Source: Rapana venosa (lineage: Eukaryota; Mollusca; Gastropoda; Neogastropoda; Muricidae). Taken from it: a DNA stretch of 64,000 nucleotides. Of the stretch, positions 21,066-33,939 are shown in pieces (the first letter of the stretch is position 1; every line of letters starts with the position of its first letter). The position numbers and the translations under genes were made by a program. The stretch spans positions 47,452,377 through 47,516,376 of the forward strand of contig CM054138.1 of the NCBI GenBank assembly GCA_028751875.1, written 5' to 3'. The notes under the pieces are model-generated. The model did not search any database, was not told the DNA's origin, and saw nothing but the letters and a program-made list of their open reading frames with translations.

Positions 21066-22558
21066 GGTAGAGAACTTCTATATATGTGTACCCCTGCCCT
21101 GAAACTACAGGGCCTTAGGCAAGCAGCACATGCGCACACTGGCATGCACACTGCACCGGCCACTAACCCTCACCTTTCCCCAGATCTTATACGGATATAC
21201 CTGACCATGCATGAAACCCACTCATCACTGAATCCTAACTCGCCTGTGAACACTTCAAGCCCCAGAGTAGGGGCACCCAGATGGAGAGCCAGCCAGAGCT
21301 AGAGAGCAGAGGGTAGGTACGGTACGTTGATACTGCCACTCTCAGCTACTGTGGGACAGGCAACATGATTGTGGACACTTCCAACCCCTTCATTTCTAAT
21401 GGCCCTGCAGAAGCTGTTCATACTACTACAGACAGGCACCGCCCACGAAACCTCCTGCAAAAAAGCCACATGTTCCTGCTCCACTTCAGCCCTGTGCCCA
21501 GTGTCAGTTTTTTGTTTTTTAAAAAGGCAAGTTGAAGGGGTCCCCTTCTTTTGCATCACTAGAAATCTTCTAGATGTTCGTACTAAAACATTGCTGTGGG
21601 TGTTTGTTGAAGGGCAAGGCAGCTTTTGTTTACAAAAAAAACCAAGCAGGGTGACCAGCCTCCCCCTTCTTTCTAATAGACATAAGCACGCAGATAAGTG
21701 TGACCACATTTTCTAACATGTGTATGCTTTTCAAAACCCGCCCTACTGTTGTGAGTGGCAGTATGAACGCAGCATTAGTACATAGAGAAAAAGGGAAAGA
21801 TTTAGGAGTTAACTAAGAAGGAAATATTGCTACTGAGCAGAGGAACGTGCCCCGTAGAGGTTTGAACCGGTAGTAGTGTGTTAGAATAGAGTTTCAAGGG
21901 TATCGGTATCCAGTCAAGTGCAGTGCCGGAGCCTTGCTTTTAGAACTACTTTGATGATGTGTAGTCCTGTTCATGTAATCTACTCAAAATTGAGACACAC
22001 CAAAGGTGTTGGATGAGACATAAGATTAAGTGCCTTAAGACTAGTAACAACTTACAGCTTTCAATATAGAAGTCTGGTCTAGATTTTCGGTTCCAGGGAT
22101 CTGAAATTGTAAGATATTTACCATCTCCAAACTGAGAATGATGCATGTGGTAGTGTCAGTTTTTCTCTGTGCTTACTTTACATTGCTAGACATTGAAGGC
22201 ATATTTACAAAGAGGATTAATGTCATTTTAATATCTGCAAGGACTTCTCAGAAATGAAGGAGACCAAGGGAGATGAAGAATTTATAACACCTGTAGACAG
22301 CTAGGAAAACATAAGAGATAGAAATGGATGGTTATGTCACGAGACTAGCATCAAATCAGAACTGTTTGCCAAGGTTTTATATTACAGTGGATTTAAGTGT
22401 GCATGACGCAAGAGTATTTCTGGGTGCTGAAATCTCTGAGTGCATAATGTTTAAGGAAGGATTTCAAACTATTCACAAGTTAACAAGAGTTCTGTACTTG
22501 TAGGATGCAAGCAATGCACTTCGCAGAGTCATCTATGTCAAAAAGTCCTCAGTGAAAT
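21066..22558. other. 3' flank of receptor gene 2
   Basis: Between SINE-A and the stop codon of gene 2. The part nearest 22558 would be 3' UTR. No other gene is supported. Confidence 0.45.
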
Positions 22559-24782
22559 TTACTCTGTTTTCTCATCAAACATTGTTTTCTTTTCCCTTAC
22601 ATCTAAAATTATCTTCTCTACATTTTGTGGGGACACAAGGTTCTGGGAGAGCCATTTGCTAATTAAATGCAGAGCTTCTGGTTGTGTGAAGTTATCCACC
22701 ATACGGTTTGTTGATAATTCAGAGTTCTTGTTGTTACAAGTGGACATGATCATCTTTCGAATCCTCTGTTCACGAGCTTTCCTTCGCTTCTCCATCAGGC
22801 TGTTGATGGTATACAGGAAAGGGTTGATGGCTGAATTGATTGGCAGAGCAACAATGGCCATAGCAACGTTGACCTCACCAGGGACAGACATTCCACTGGA
22901 GGCCATCAGGCCCAGCAGACCAATAGGAAACCAGCACAGGAAGTCAGACATGGCGATGGTTATCAGACGACGAGCAATAACAATATCGTTGTTCTTCTTG
23001 TTGGAGTCTCCTGCTGACATTCTGTTGGTATAGATAGACCAGTAGATTGAGAGTTGTCCCACAGCAATGAAAACAAAAATGATGAAATTGACAACGATAA
23101 TAACGCTAAAGGAATAAGTGTGCCCAGCAACATTTTCAGCATTATTCCTAGTAATAGGCAAAGGAATACAAATTCCATTTTGGCTGTAAAAGTCCCAGTG
23201 TTTTGTAACAGGAAACAAAGGAATGCCAGCAATCACAGTGCCAGTAAGCCAAACAATGATACAAGCAATATGTGCAGATTTTTCTTTAAAGTATAGACTG
23301 CTAAATGGAAACCGAAGTACTATGAAACGATCAAGTGTTATGAGACAAATTAGAAATGCTGACACCTCACTTGACAGTAAAGACAAAAAGCCAGCCACTT
23401 TACAACCTACACTTTGTTTCCACTCATCATCTTTCCACAAGTAAATTCCCTGATACATCCGATCAGCTATCCCTATCACTGCTAGGTACACTCCCATCAG
23501 AAAGTCAGACACACAAAGATGTGTTACAAACACACCAAAGCCAAGATTGCTGGCCTTTGGATTTATGAATACTCTATACACAAAGCTGCCGAGGTTTCCC
23601 ATCAAAGCAAACACAGCAAAAGCAGACAAGACAACGCGATAGAAGTCGGAACGGAGTAAGGCATCACAAGAAGAAATTTCATCTGAAGGAGAGTGACAGT
23701 TCCTGGGGAGGAAGTTTTCAGGCAGAGCCTCCTGACAACATAACTTGTAATTGTCTGCCCACACTTCTTTAAGACCTTTAAGATCGCGAAATATATCTTT
23801 GGGAAATTCTGTTAAAGGACAGCCTCTTACATCTAGATGCCTAAGAAATCTGAAAGATTGGAACCCTTCTCCAGAAATCTGCTTCACACCAGAACCAGAC
23901 AGATTGAGAAACATGAGTTCGGGAAAAATGGCAAGTATTGTAACATTCAGTTCTGGCAGAAGTACGCTGGACAGGTCAAGGGTGAGTAACTGGGAAAATT
24001 GTAGATAAGATTCATGCTCTGTGTCAAAGAGGTACTTCAAGGGATTCCCTGCAAGAGAAAGCTTTTGTAAATTGCTAATATTGGTCAACTGATTTGTTTT
24101 GAATGACACAAGTTCATTATGACTGAGATCCAAAATCCGAAGATTTGGAAAGTCTACATTGTCAAAATATTTCAAATCGCACTTAGCCAAAGTCAAATAT
24201 ATAAGCATAGAATTCAGTTCAAGTCTTTGCAAGTTGTAGGCCACTTTCAGGAGCATGAAGAAAGCGGAGCTCTGGATACTGTTCAGCAGGAAATTGTCCA
24301 TGACAATAAAAGGCCAGTCCTTGGCAAGAACAGTTCTCAGGACAAGTGGCCTCACACAACAGTTCATCATCCTGTTGTGGACACTGAAAGACACCGTCAC
24401 AAGTGTGATTTTTATGGACACAGACAGAAGAAGCTCTGCATCGATAGAAGCCAGGACACTGGTACCTGTCACAACCGTCCTCATCCTCACGTCCTGGGCA
24501 GTCATAGACACCGTTACAGCGCACAAACACTGGCATGCAGTAGGTCAGGTTTCCTGGACACAGGAAATGCGTTTCTGGGCAGATGTCTGTATTGAAAGTC
24601 TGGCTTTGGTTTGAGTGGATATCAAGGGGCTTAACATCATAAGAACCATGTCCATCAAAATATATAATTGCAGGGGGCTCTGGTGTTAACATTTTACCCA
24701 AGTTATACACTGGACAGTTTGTCTCATCACTGCCATCAAAGCAATGTGGTATCTTGTCGCACCGCTTACTGTATGGCACACA
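22559..24782 (-). CDS. Receptor gene 2, last exon: LDLa modules, LRRs and seven-helix GPCR domain
   Basis: This paralog of the gene 1 last exon starts after acceptor CAG at 24783-24785 with CVPYSKRCDKIPHC, completing an LDLa. Two further LDLa modules, CPENCSC, about five LRRs and a full seven-helix domain follow. Helix motifs are GNLGS, SDFLMG, LDRF, CWFPIG and NPFLY. The C-tail differs from gene 1 (ends REKKTMFDEKTE). A single extra base at about 24220-24224 (AAAGA where gene 1 has AA before CTTG) shifts the frame between FLHAPESG and LELNSMLIYL; without it the exon is a multiple of three. From there to the stop at 22559 the frame is open. The receptor would act at the plasma membrane. Part of helix 6-7 (22789-22996) is identical in DNA to gene 1. 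Confidence 0.87.
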
Positions 24783-25439
24783 CTGAAAAAAGACAACTGT
24801 ACTGTAGATTATGTAACATCACTAGCTGCTGGTTCTGTAGTACATAATGAATGATATAAAAGCATAGGACAATTTTCAATAAAGGTAAACACGTTCCAGA
24901 TATACTGAAAATGATTGAGCAGTAGCCAACTAAAGATTTAAAAAATGCATAACAATATTCAGTAGTATAAAAAATGATGGAACTAGATTTTACAAGCGGG
25001 TGAATCAGATTAGAATAATAAATTTTAATTGTTCAAGCCAACAATGAGACGCTAAACTAACATTGACTCTGTAACATCATGTATTAGAAACAATATTGTC
25101 CATAGGGGAGAGTTAATGAACATTCATTGATAGGAACATAAAACCAGCCCAAAGCAACTGAAAAGTTCAAGTGAACTATTTTCATCCAAATTAATGTATC
25201 TGTGCTATGTTGTTACTAATATAGCAATCAAGAAACAGCAAGAGGTAGCATACACAATGAAGCGCAAGGGCTTTCAAACTGGATCCATGAATTCATGGGT
25301 TCAAATATTGGTGAATTGGGGGTGGACAGAGTCAGAGGTGTTCCTCTGCTACTGGTAACCTGTCGCCCAGTACTACCTGTCTCAGTGGGGAGATAACCCG
25401 ACCCAAAAATCCCCAGTTATGGGCAAATAGCAAATAGCA

Positions 25440-28400
25440 GCTTGGAGAGGAGATGGGCGCCGCCAAGCAATCCACGCCCACAGAAATGCCAACATGGACA
25501 GTACTGCAAGAAAAGACATGCCGGATCGGTTGAGGCCCGGAATACCAACAACCGCGCCTTCCATTGGAACGTTCCAGGATGGAGGTGGAAAATATGCGAC
25601 TGGGACGCAAACAACAGCAATCAAACTCCAGGCTGAGAGGACCATCATTGGTACATGGAACATCCGTACTTTTGCACGCATGCGGGAAACTCCAAGAACT
25701 AACCCATGAATTACGAAGATACGAATGGGAAAAACTTGGACTGGCCGAAGTCCGTTGGTCGGATTCGGCGAAACAACCACAGAAAAGATCACAAACTATG
25801 GTATAGTGGCGACGACTCCAAACACCAACATGGAGTAGGATTTCTTGTCAACAAGAAGAGGACTAACAGTGTCATCAGCTGTACCCCAATCTCAAGTAGA
25901 CTGATCTCCATGCGTATCGCAGCAAAACCACACAACATGACCATCATACAAGTCTATGCACCAACATCAGAATACGATGATGAAGCAATCGAGCGTTTCT
26001 ACGAGGATTTGGTGAGCGTCATCAACTCAACTCCAAAGAAGGACTTTCTCGTGATTCAGGGCGACTGGAATGCCAAGATCGGACCTGACGCCTATGACCA
26101 ATGGCCAGGGACAATAGGCCGTTTTGGCGTGGACGAAACCAACGATAGAGGTCTTAGACTTTTGGAATTTGGAAGCAGCCACAATCTTACTGTCGCCAAC
26201 ACCCTATACCCCCACAAGACATCAAGAAGAACGACGTGGCACTCACCAAATGGAAAGACACACAACCAGATTGATTACATCTTGGTCCCCAAACGATTTA
26301 AGTCAAGCATCAACAAAGCCTAGACAAGAACTTTCCCTGGCGCTGATATCGGCAGTGACCACGACATGGTACTCATGACCCTACAGATAAAGCTGAAGAC
26401 CAAGAACCAGAAGAGAAATCCCCGTTTGCGGTTCAACATGGAAAAGCTGAAGGACCCCCGAAGTCGCTGAAATCTTTAAAGCTGAGATAGGGGGCAGATT
26501 TGCAGCATTGAATTTCCTCCAAGATGACATCAACAACCTCACTGAGACCTTCAGCAAGACCATTCAGGAGACAGCGCTGGAGATCCTTGGAAAAGAAAGG
26601 AAAAAGAACCAACCGTGGGTTACCAACGATATCCTGGACCTGTGCGATCAACGTAGGGAGCTAAAGCCAGAGAAGAACAAAAACCCAGAAACGGCCGAAG
26701 AGTATAGAACAGTCAGCAGGTCACTCAAGAAGAAGATGACTGAGGCCATGGGGAACTGGATGTCAGAACAATGCTCCAAGGTTGAGAAGGCAATGGCAAA
26801 AGGAGACAGCAAGGAGGCCTACCAGACCATCAAGGTACTAACCAAGTCCCAGCAGCCAAAGACCTCCGTTATTGAAGACAAAGAAGGGTAAGTCCTTACA
26901 GAGAGTGCCACTATCATGAAGAGATGGACAGAATATTGCAGAGACCTGTACAACTACAAGCTGAAGACTGATCCGAACAAACTTCACGAGCAAGATCCCA
27001 GACCATCAGATCCTGAAAGCACACAGGTGCTGGAGGAAGAGATAGAGCAAGCAGTAAGATCCTTGAAAGGAGGCAAGTCACCAGGGATTGACAACATCCC
27101 GGCTGAGCTCATCAAGTACGGAGGCCCAGAGATGATCAATGCACTAACAATCATCTGCCAACGCATCTGGACCAGCAAAGAGTGGCCTGAACAGTGGACC
27201 AAATCCATCATAGTTCCACTTCCAAAGAAGGGAGACCTGAAAAAGTGCCAAAATACAGAACAATCAGTCTGATAAGCCATCCAAGCTAAGTTATGCTACG
27301 CATTGCCTTGAACAGACTGAAACCACAAGCAGAAGAAATCCTATCAGAAGAACAGGCAGGATTCAGACCAGGTTGAAGCACTGTCGAGCAGATCTTCAAC
27401 ATCAGAATGCTCATAGAGAAGCACCTCCAACATCAACTACAGCTCTACAACAACTTCATTGACTTCAAGAAGGCCTTCGACTGAGTGTGGCAAGAAGCTC
27501 TGTGGCAAGTCATGAGAGACTATAACTTCGACGAGGACCTGATTCAAGTCATCCAGGCCCTGTATGACAGCTCCCACAGCGCAGTCCTCATGGGTGGAGA
27601 AATCAGGGAGTTCTTCCGGACTTCAGTTGGAGTTCGACAAGGCTGCCCGCTATCCCCTGTTCTTTTCAACGTGTTCCTGGAGAACATCATACAGGAGGCC
27701 CTCCTTGACTTCAAGACCACAATCACAATAGGAGGAAGACCAGTCTGCAATCTTCGATTCGCAGACGATATTGATCTCATGGGCCGCAGTGAAGAAGAAC
27801 TCCAGGATCTCACCACCAGACTGGAAACATCAGCCAATGCCCACGGTATGGAGATCAGCACGGAAAAGAGCAAGATCCTAGTGAACAGTAAACCCCACCG
27901 ACCCAAATCCACCAGCATCAAGATGAGTGGCGAGACACTAGAGGAGTGGAAACTTTCAAGTACCTTGGAGCAGTCATCACCAAAGAAGGTACGAGCACAC
28001 AAGAGGTGAAGATCAGACTTGCTGTGGCACTCTCCTCCATGACTAAGCTGGCGAAAGTGTGGAGAAACCATAACATCAGAACCCACACTAAGATCAGACT
28101 CTACAAGGCACTCATCACATCCATTGCCTTGTACAGCTGTGAAGCATGGACACTCACTGCCGATTTTAGAACGTCGCATTCAAGCCTTTTGAGATGAAGT
28201 GCCTCAGGCGGATCCTGAACATCACCTACAGAACCGTAAAACCAACGACTACGTCTGGCACCAGATCGAGGCACTGGCTGGCAAACAAGAACCATTGCTA
28301 GATACAGTCAAACGGAGGAACTGAAGTGGTTTGGCCACACAACAAGGCATAACAGCCTGTCAAAGACAGTCCTGCAGGGAATGGTGGAAGGAGCAAGGAG

Positions 28401-28578
28401 GCAGGGACGACCACGCAAAAGCTGGATATCCAACATCAAGGAGTGGACCGGCCTCACTGTACCAAACCTCCTGAAAGCAGCCCAGGACAGAACCATTTGG
28501 CGGTCCACTTGCAGCGTCCGTGCGGGTACCCCAACGGTCGTCCCGACCAAGGGATGATGATGATGATGATGATGATGA
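25440..28578 (+). mobile_element. RTE-clade non-LTR retrotransposon, inactivated
   Basis: The element encodes an endonuclease and a reverse transcriptase on the plus strand, opposite to the host gene. Endonuclease signs: IIGTWNIRTFA (about 25650), GLAEVRWSDS, MTIIQVYAPTSEYDDEAIE, VIQGDWNAKIGPD, THNQIDYIL and, after a stop at 26321, GADIGSDHDMVLMT. Reverse transcriptase signs: GGKSPGIDNIPAELIKY (about 27070), SIIVPLPKKGD, AFD-VWQEALW, VRQGCPLSPVLFNVFLE, and the catalytic RFADDIDLMG (about 27753-27782). The C-terminus ends with a GRPRKSW...EWTGL block and a (GAT)n tail at 28553-28578, as RTE elements often do. The wording of the endonuclease is closest to RTE/BovB-type elements. At least two stops fit CGA-to-TGA change (near 27376 and 27482), plus several frameshifts, so it cannot move by itself. 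The 5' end is not sharply defined. Confidence 0.88.
28553..28578 (+). repeat. (GAT)n tail of the RTE element
   Basis: About eight GAT units follow the end of the RTE coding remnant directly. Simple-repeat 3' ends are typical of RTE-clade elements. Confidence 0.85.
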
Positions 28579-28930
28579 CTTCTACAATCTCATTGGTTAA
28601 CTCGAAGAAAAGACCTTCCATGACCTTAAGTCCCTCCATGTATATACGTATATGTATGCAGAAGATCAAATATGCACGTTAAAGATCATGTAAGTCATGT
28701 CAGCAATGGGTTAGGCAAGCACAAACATACCCAGCATATATTATGTACCTGGAGAGGTATAGACTCCACCAGGTTAGACTTGCCCAATAGACACAATCTG
28801 AAAAAATCACTGTAGAAAAATCTAGAGGAAGAGCTGAGATAGAAAAAGAGCATAGCAGAGTAAAGTGCCATACTGCATTGCACTGTACTACACTGCACTG
28901 CACCTCTCTGGGTTGAGTTTTGTCACATTT
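28579..28930. other. Unassigned intron sequence
   Basis: Contains a short imperfect TACTG/GCATTGCACTG repetition near 28870-28910. No gene seen. Confidence 0.4.
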
Positions 28931-29482
28931 GTACTATGTTGTATTGCACTTCATTGTAGGGTACTGAAAAGTGTTTATCAGTAATAAGATTTCACTTAAT
29001 ACAATGCACCCAGCTTTTCCCATGAAAAGAATATCGCTATGGTATGATTATGTGTCCTCTCTGCAGACATATCTTTTTTCCTAAGGTGGTGGGTCTTTCT
29101 TCCCTGTTTTGCCAGACACAGCTTGTGTTGCTGCTGATTATTTTATGTGTGCTAAACGTATCTTGATTCCAGCAAACGATTGGACCCTATCAGAACCTTC
29201 TAACGATCGTGAAAAAGCGTAAACTTAAATGGTAAGGGTATGTCACAAGATCCAAAAGGACTTGCAAAGACAGTTTTACAAGGCACCGTCCAAGGAGGAA
29301 GAAGAAGAGGCAGACCAAGGAAGAGCTGGGAGGATAACATCAGCGAATGGACAGGCCTAGAACTCAACAAAACCCTGAGAAAGGCAGAACAGAGAGAGGA
29401 ATGGAGGGAACTGGCTGTTGAGTCTTTGAGGGTGCCCCCACGGTCGTCAGACTACGGGACAGATAGATAGATAGATAGAAAC
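28930..29482 (+). mobile_element. RTE-type LINE 3' remnant with (GATA)n tail
   Basis: The clear coding part is 29240-29470: GLAKTVLQGTVQGGRRRGRP, then DNISEWTGLELNKTLRKAEQ and VPPRSSDYGTDR, the extreme C-terminus of an RTE-type polyprotein. A (GATA)n run ends it at 29461-29480. Upstream, TCAGAACCTTCTAACGATCG recurs inverted near 63030, so 62755-63060 is a sister copy. Confidence 0.75.
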
Positions 29483-30174
29483 GCATCTTGCATATCAGAG
29501 CTTGGTTTATCATCTCTCACAAAAGGCTAGCACTCAGACCACCATTCATCATCTATTGAGTGGGGTGGGGGAGGAATTAGGAATGACTTTATTGTTAAAC
29601 CATTCAACTCCCCACTCCAACCCCTCTCTTCCTGTTTGAGAGGTGTGTTACGCATAGACCACGAAATAATACTGTGTTGATACAAGCAATTTGCGACTGA
29701 GTGTGATGTAAAAGAAAAACCCAACAACGATGATGCTCATTGATTTTCTCTAGTTTGACCCTGTCTTCCTTTCAGCTGATTTTGACTTCTCCATTAACTT
29801 CTCAAAGAGTCATTGAGGCACTGCACTGACCTCTTGGGCAGTGTTTTGTGGGCAAGTTAAAACTGTGTGGAGCTTGTCCATTTTTAGTTTGTAGGGCACA
29901 TGCTTGGGTATGTTCGAATCATTTATACCACCAACCAAAAGGTAATCTATATTTTCACAAGAAAGTTGCGTAGGATTTCAACTTGTGTACAAGATGTTAT
30001 TCCTGCTTTTGCATGTGGGAATTTAGTTAACAGTCTAATTCAAAGGACTTTGAAGAGAGCAGATATAGTACCAATGTGAACTCCTGGGGAAAATCCTCCA
30101 ACAGACAAGAACTCATTGGAGACTCAAACCTGTACTCTCAGCTGATGTCAGCTCACAGTTCAGCACTCTAATCA
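29483..30174. other. Intron sequence, partly repetitive
   Basis: Nothing coding. The part at about 29960-30180 resembles a decayed inverted SINE-A (ACAAGATGTTATTCCTGC, TTCAAAGGACTTT, ATCACTAGGCTCTCCC). Confidence 0.4.
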
Positions 30175-30261
30175 CTAGGCTCTCCCTACCTTACAAACAG
30201 ATATAATTCCTGTTATATTGACAGAACTGTATGATAAATCTAAACCAGTAGTCAAACAAAC

Positions 30262-30802
30262 CTGTTTGTTGGCGCACTGGAACATCCCTGACACTTGGCA
30301 GGGGGGAAAGACACAGAAGCTTTCATCACTGTTGTCAATGCAGTCAGGCCGGTGGTCGCACACCAAGGTGTAAGGCACAGAGTCCTCACCACTCGTACAC
30401 TGCAGAGATGGTGGAGGTGGTTTTCCAGGGTACTGACAGGCTGTGGTCAACATGTTATACTGATCAGCCCAGCAGGCAGTCCGGGGGTCACAGGCCAACA
30501 TCATGAGGATGACATGGCCTGACGGACAGGTCACATATTTACCACCAATGTTTTTCCATTGCACAGGATGTAGGACTATGTCCTGTGACTTTTCTTTATG
30601 GCCATCTTTTTGCAGCATGTTCTTTTCACATAAAAAGGATCTGGTTGCATTTTTGTCACAGAGATGTGTTCGAACAAAATTTGAACCTGTGTACATATCA
30701 TGTGGCATTAGAGCAGAGCAGTGAGCAGTGGATTCTCCAGAATGAATGACATTGGCAAAGAAAACAGCAGACCCATCAGTCCACTGGTATCGATCACGAT
30801 AT
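30262..30802 (-). CDS. Receptor gene 2, exon 3: C-terminal half of C-type lectin domain and LDLa
   Basis: It begins after acceptor CAG at 30803-30805 with YRDRYQWTDG and ends ...CANKQ before donor GTTTGT. The first lectin cysteine pair partner seen in gene 1 (DCFQW) is replaced by DRYQW. The later lectin residues HLCDKNATRSFLCEKN are kept. The LDLa module SLQCTSGEDSVPYTLVCDHR...DNSDESFC is intact. The exon is 21 bp shorter than its gene 1 partner, a whole number of codons, and phases agree. Reading frame is open throughout. Over 30304-30537 it matches gene 1 at 229 of 234 bases, far above the rest of the exon. Confidence 0.85.
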
Positions 30803-31640
30803 CTGAAAAAAACACAGCAATAAACATGATTGTCATTTGAAAATGATGGTACACACTGTAAAAATAACTGTAATATTCTCAAATTCAAGTCAAGAGCTTC
30901 CTGAGTTCAAGGCAATGTAGATACGAGTAAATCAGTTTCTAGCTGAATTTTTAAGTTACTATTGCTAGCAATCAGATCCATTTTCTGAGCCTTTTCTGCC
31001 AGAGAGAATTAGAGATAATCAAAAATATCTCTCAAATGGCACATACTTTAAAGAATTTTCTATTTATGACTAACCTCACATAATACAATTTTTCGGTTCT
31101 AAGATTTACTTCCAGTGAAGATTTTGTTTTATGTTTTCCTTAATTCTAGTTGGCAGATAGATTCCATGAAAGAGTTGATGGTGAGAATGGCCATTAGGCT
31201 ATGCCAGAAACTGGGGTTTTCTTTCTATGATTGGTTTCATAAGCGTGTGATCTTAACTGATAACAGAAAACCCAGGGATATAAAATGATGGAAGATTATA
31301 TCTAATACTATCTATTTTTAAAATGTCTGGCTTTAAGGAAGTTTGAGTTGAAAAAGAACTGAAAAGTCCTAATCATACTGCACAGTATTAAGTAGATGAG
31401 CTCTGGGCTACAAGTTTCATTGTCCTGGTGTCATGCAGACTGTGTTTAAATTTTGACAAAGCCTGGTCGAAATATTTCAATCAGCCAGATCAACTTATGG
31501 GCTGATCTGCACATGCCTCACTCTCATTCTAATGTCAAGTTTGTCAAGGGATCAAGTTTGCACTAAAAGGCCTCACAGCTTGTGCAGTTTTACAGGATTA
31601 TAGAAACGTAAAGATACCATGTATGCTTTCAAGGTTTTAA
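30803..31640 (-). other. Gene 2 intron 2, good-quality part
   Basis: Intron sequence upstream of exon 3. No gene or clear mobile element is seen. Sequence quality drops after about 31650. Confidence 0.5.
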
Positions 31641-31764
31641 ACTGGTGGTTTGGGGTTTTTTTACAGTTTGCCATACATTTTTTTATTTATTTATTTTTTT
31701 TATTTTTTTTAATTTTTTTATTTTTTTTATTATTTATTTATTTTATTTTTTAAATACATTTTAA

Positions 31765-31985
31765 TCAGGGTCAGATTTCTCTGCGTGAAATTGGGGGCTG
31801 CTCCCCCCGGGGGAGAGCGGGGCGCCACAGAGCAGCGCCACCCAATTTTTTTTTCTGTCAAACAACTGCTTTGTTTTCCCCTATCAGAGTGGCTTTTTTT
31901 CTACATTTTTTTTGCCGGGGACAACTCTCTTTTTGCCGTGGGTTTTTTTAAACGTGCGCCCAGCTGATTCTTTGGGTCCATGTGT
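31765..31985 (-). mobile_element. SINE-D, degraded by sequence quality
   Basis: Shares TTTCTCTGCGTGAAATT, GCAGCGCCACCCA, CTTTGTTTTCCCCTATC, GGGACAACTCT and TTTAAACGTGCGC with the copies at 50010 and 53550. Confidence 0.65.
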
Positions 31986-32096
31986 AAAGTTTCCCATTAA
32001 ATAATCTTTTAAATAAAGGACCATATGAGTAAAAAAAAAAAAAAACCCAAAACCACCCAAACAAACAATTTAAAAAAGTAAAAAAAACCAACTTAC

Positions 32097-32851
32097 GGGT
32101 TGGAAAAAGTTGTCCCAGTCGTTTGCGGGGCCCAATATAAAACGGGTTCCAGTATATTACGCAGGTTTGGATTTTTGTGAGCCTTTCCCCCAAACCCTTT
32201 AGGATTTTTCCCAAACTCCCCAAATAGGTTTTCACCTCGAAAACTTTTCTTGGGTTGCTTCTTTTCCCATGTGACATGCTCCTTTGCAGATAAAAAAGAA
32301 TAACTTCTAGTGTCAATAAAAAAAAACCTACCACTTTCCGTTATTATTTATAACCACAGTTTTTTTAAATCCTCCCCCCATTGCATTTTTCACCTTTTTT
32401 GGGGGCATTTTGAAAGGGGAGTTGAAATCGGGGCCCTAGGGAACGAGCAGTTCCATTTCCCATTCCCCCAGTTCTTCAGGTATCACAAAACTGTTAGGGG
32501 AAATGAGAAAAACAGCTTAAAAACCTAAAAAAATCCCCAAATTTCATCCCCTTAAACGAAATGAAAAAAAGGGATTCCATCAGTATAAAAAACGGCTGCT
32601 TTAAAGGGGAAAAGGGTTACTTTTTACAAAAAACCAGTTTCAAGTAAAATTCCCCATCAAATTTTGTTCCCCCACAGAGATAGGAAAACTATCAAAAGGG
32701 GAACAGTAGATATCCCTCGATGTCCATGTTCTAAAAGTTTATCATTACCCTGTGATTATCTGGTATTTCCCCAAATTTTGTTTTTTGATGTCAAGTTTGC
32801 TTGGGAAATTCCCATCATCCCACCCCCAGTCAGGACCCCTAAACCCATATC
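32097..32851 (-). pseudogene. Receptor gene 2, exon 2 (CUB-LDLa-lectin), unreadable as written
   Basis: The block aligns along its length to gene 1 exon 2 (7215-7920). A donor-like GTAAGT lies at 32091-32096 and an acceptor-like CTG on the plus strand at 32852-32854. The match is clearest at GTTGAAATCGGGGCC...CAGTTCCATTTCCCATT (compare 7518-7565) and at CGATGTCCATG...AATT. No frame is open because of many indels. I infer a real exon spoiled by poor consensus; true decay is the alternative. Confidence 0.65.
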
Positions 32852-33939
32852 CTGTAACATAAAAAGGCAATTACATTTAAAAAGCAATAAATACCAACCT
32901 GTAATTAGCATGTAAAACTCCCACATGGGTTGCTGGCTTTTTGGCTGGTAATTCGGGGGCCTTACACCCTATCAGAATAAAGCTTTTTTTAAAGGTTTAA
33001 GCAAGAAACTTACCAGAGTTGGGCTTGCAATGGTTTTGGGGGGAAAAAAAAAAAAAATTGTCAGTGAAACGTAAAAACAACATTCTTAAATTTCATGAAT
33101 ATGTTTTTTTGAGGATGTTTCCAATAAGAGAGCTAGTACGTTGGTTTGTCTAAAATTTTCTAAAAACTGGAGTTTAAACCCCCTTGTCCAAAAAGATTTA
33201 AAGACAATTTGTTTGATTATAAAAATTTTTTAAAATTTTGATTTACCCCCAACGATACAAAAACAACATTGTAAAGTTTTTAATAGACCGGGTTGTACGG
33301 CCCACATGATGAACAAAAAAATTGGATTTTTTTCCCCCCCCCCCCTCCCCCCTTTGACCATTTGGTATGTTTTTGCATTGAGTTTGGGCATCAATGCTTT
33401 TTTGGCTTAAGAATCTGGAAATGTATGGGGTTTTTTAAGCGGGTCTGAAATGCCTTTTTCCCACCCCTGGGTAAACATCTCACTTGAAATTGGTTTAGTG
33501 ATACAAACCCCAAAGAAACAGTTTTGGGCCCCCCCCAAGCTCATTGCAAAAATCCTTGCATGACTGAACATAAAAAAATGGATCTTGAGATCTTAGAAAA
33601 CTGCAGGGGGCCTTTTTGGGTATGAAAAACCCAAAGCTTAGTGCAACTTTTTAAATGGGGCATACGAGGATCCCCTTTTTTAAACAAAAAAAAGGGAAAG
33701 ATGAAAGAAAACTACTCCCCAACAAAAGGTACTGAGTTACGGCAATAAAAGGGGGAAAAAAGGTGTTTCTCCCTTCGAAGATGTATGAGGCCCAATCGTC
33801 CTTATCCCCGTTTGCTTCACTTTTTAAGCATCCAGACCTGTTTGATGGGGCGGGCTGCAAAAATACCAATGGTGTATTAGATTCCAATTTGAAAACATTA
33901 GATTAGGGGAATTGCACACAGTTTGCTTAATTTAAAAGT

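Larger units (their letters stand above)
24783..30261 (-). other. Gene 2 intron 3, enlarged by LINEs
   Basis: The intron occupies the same LDLa-splitting position as gene 1 intron 3 but is four times longer. It holds an RTE LINE (about 25440-28578) and an RTE 3' remnant (about 28930-29480). The first 230 bp next to the acceptor are nearly identical to 62531-62754. Confidence 0.75.
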
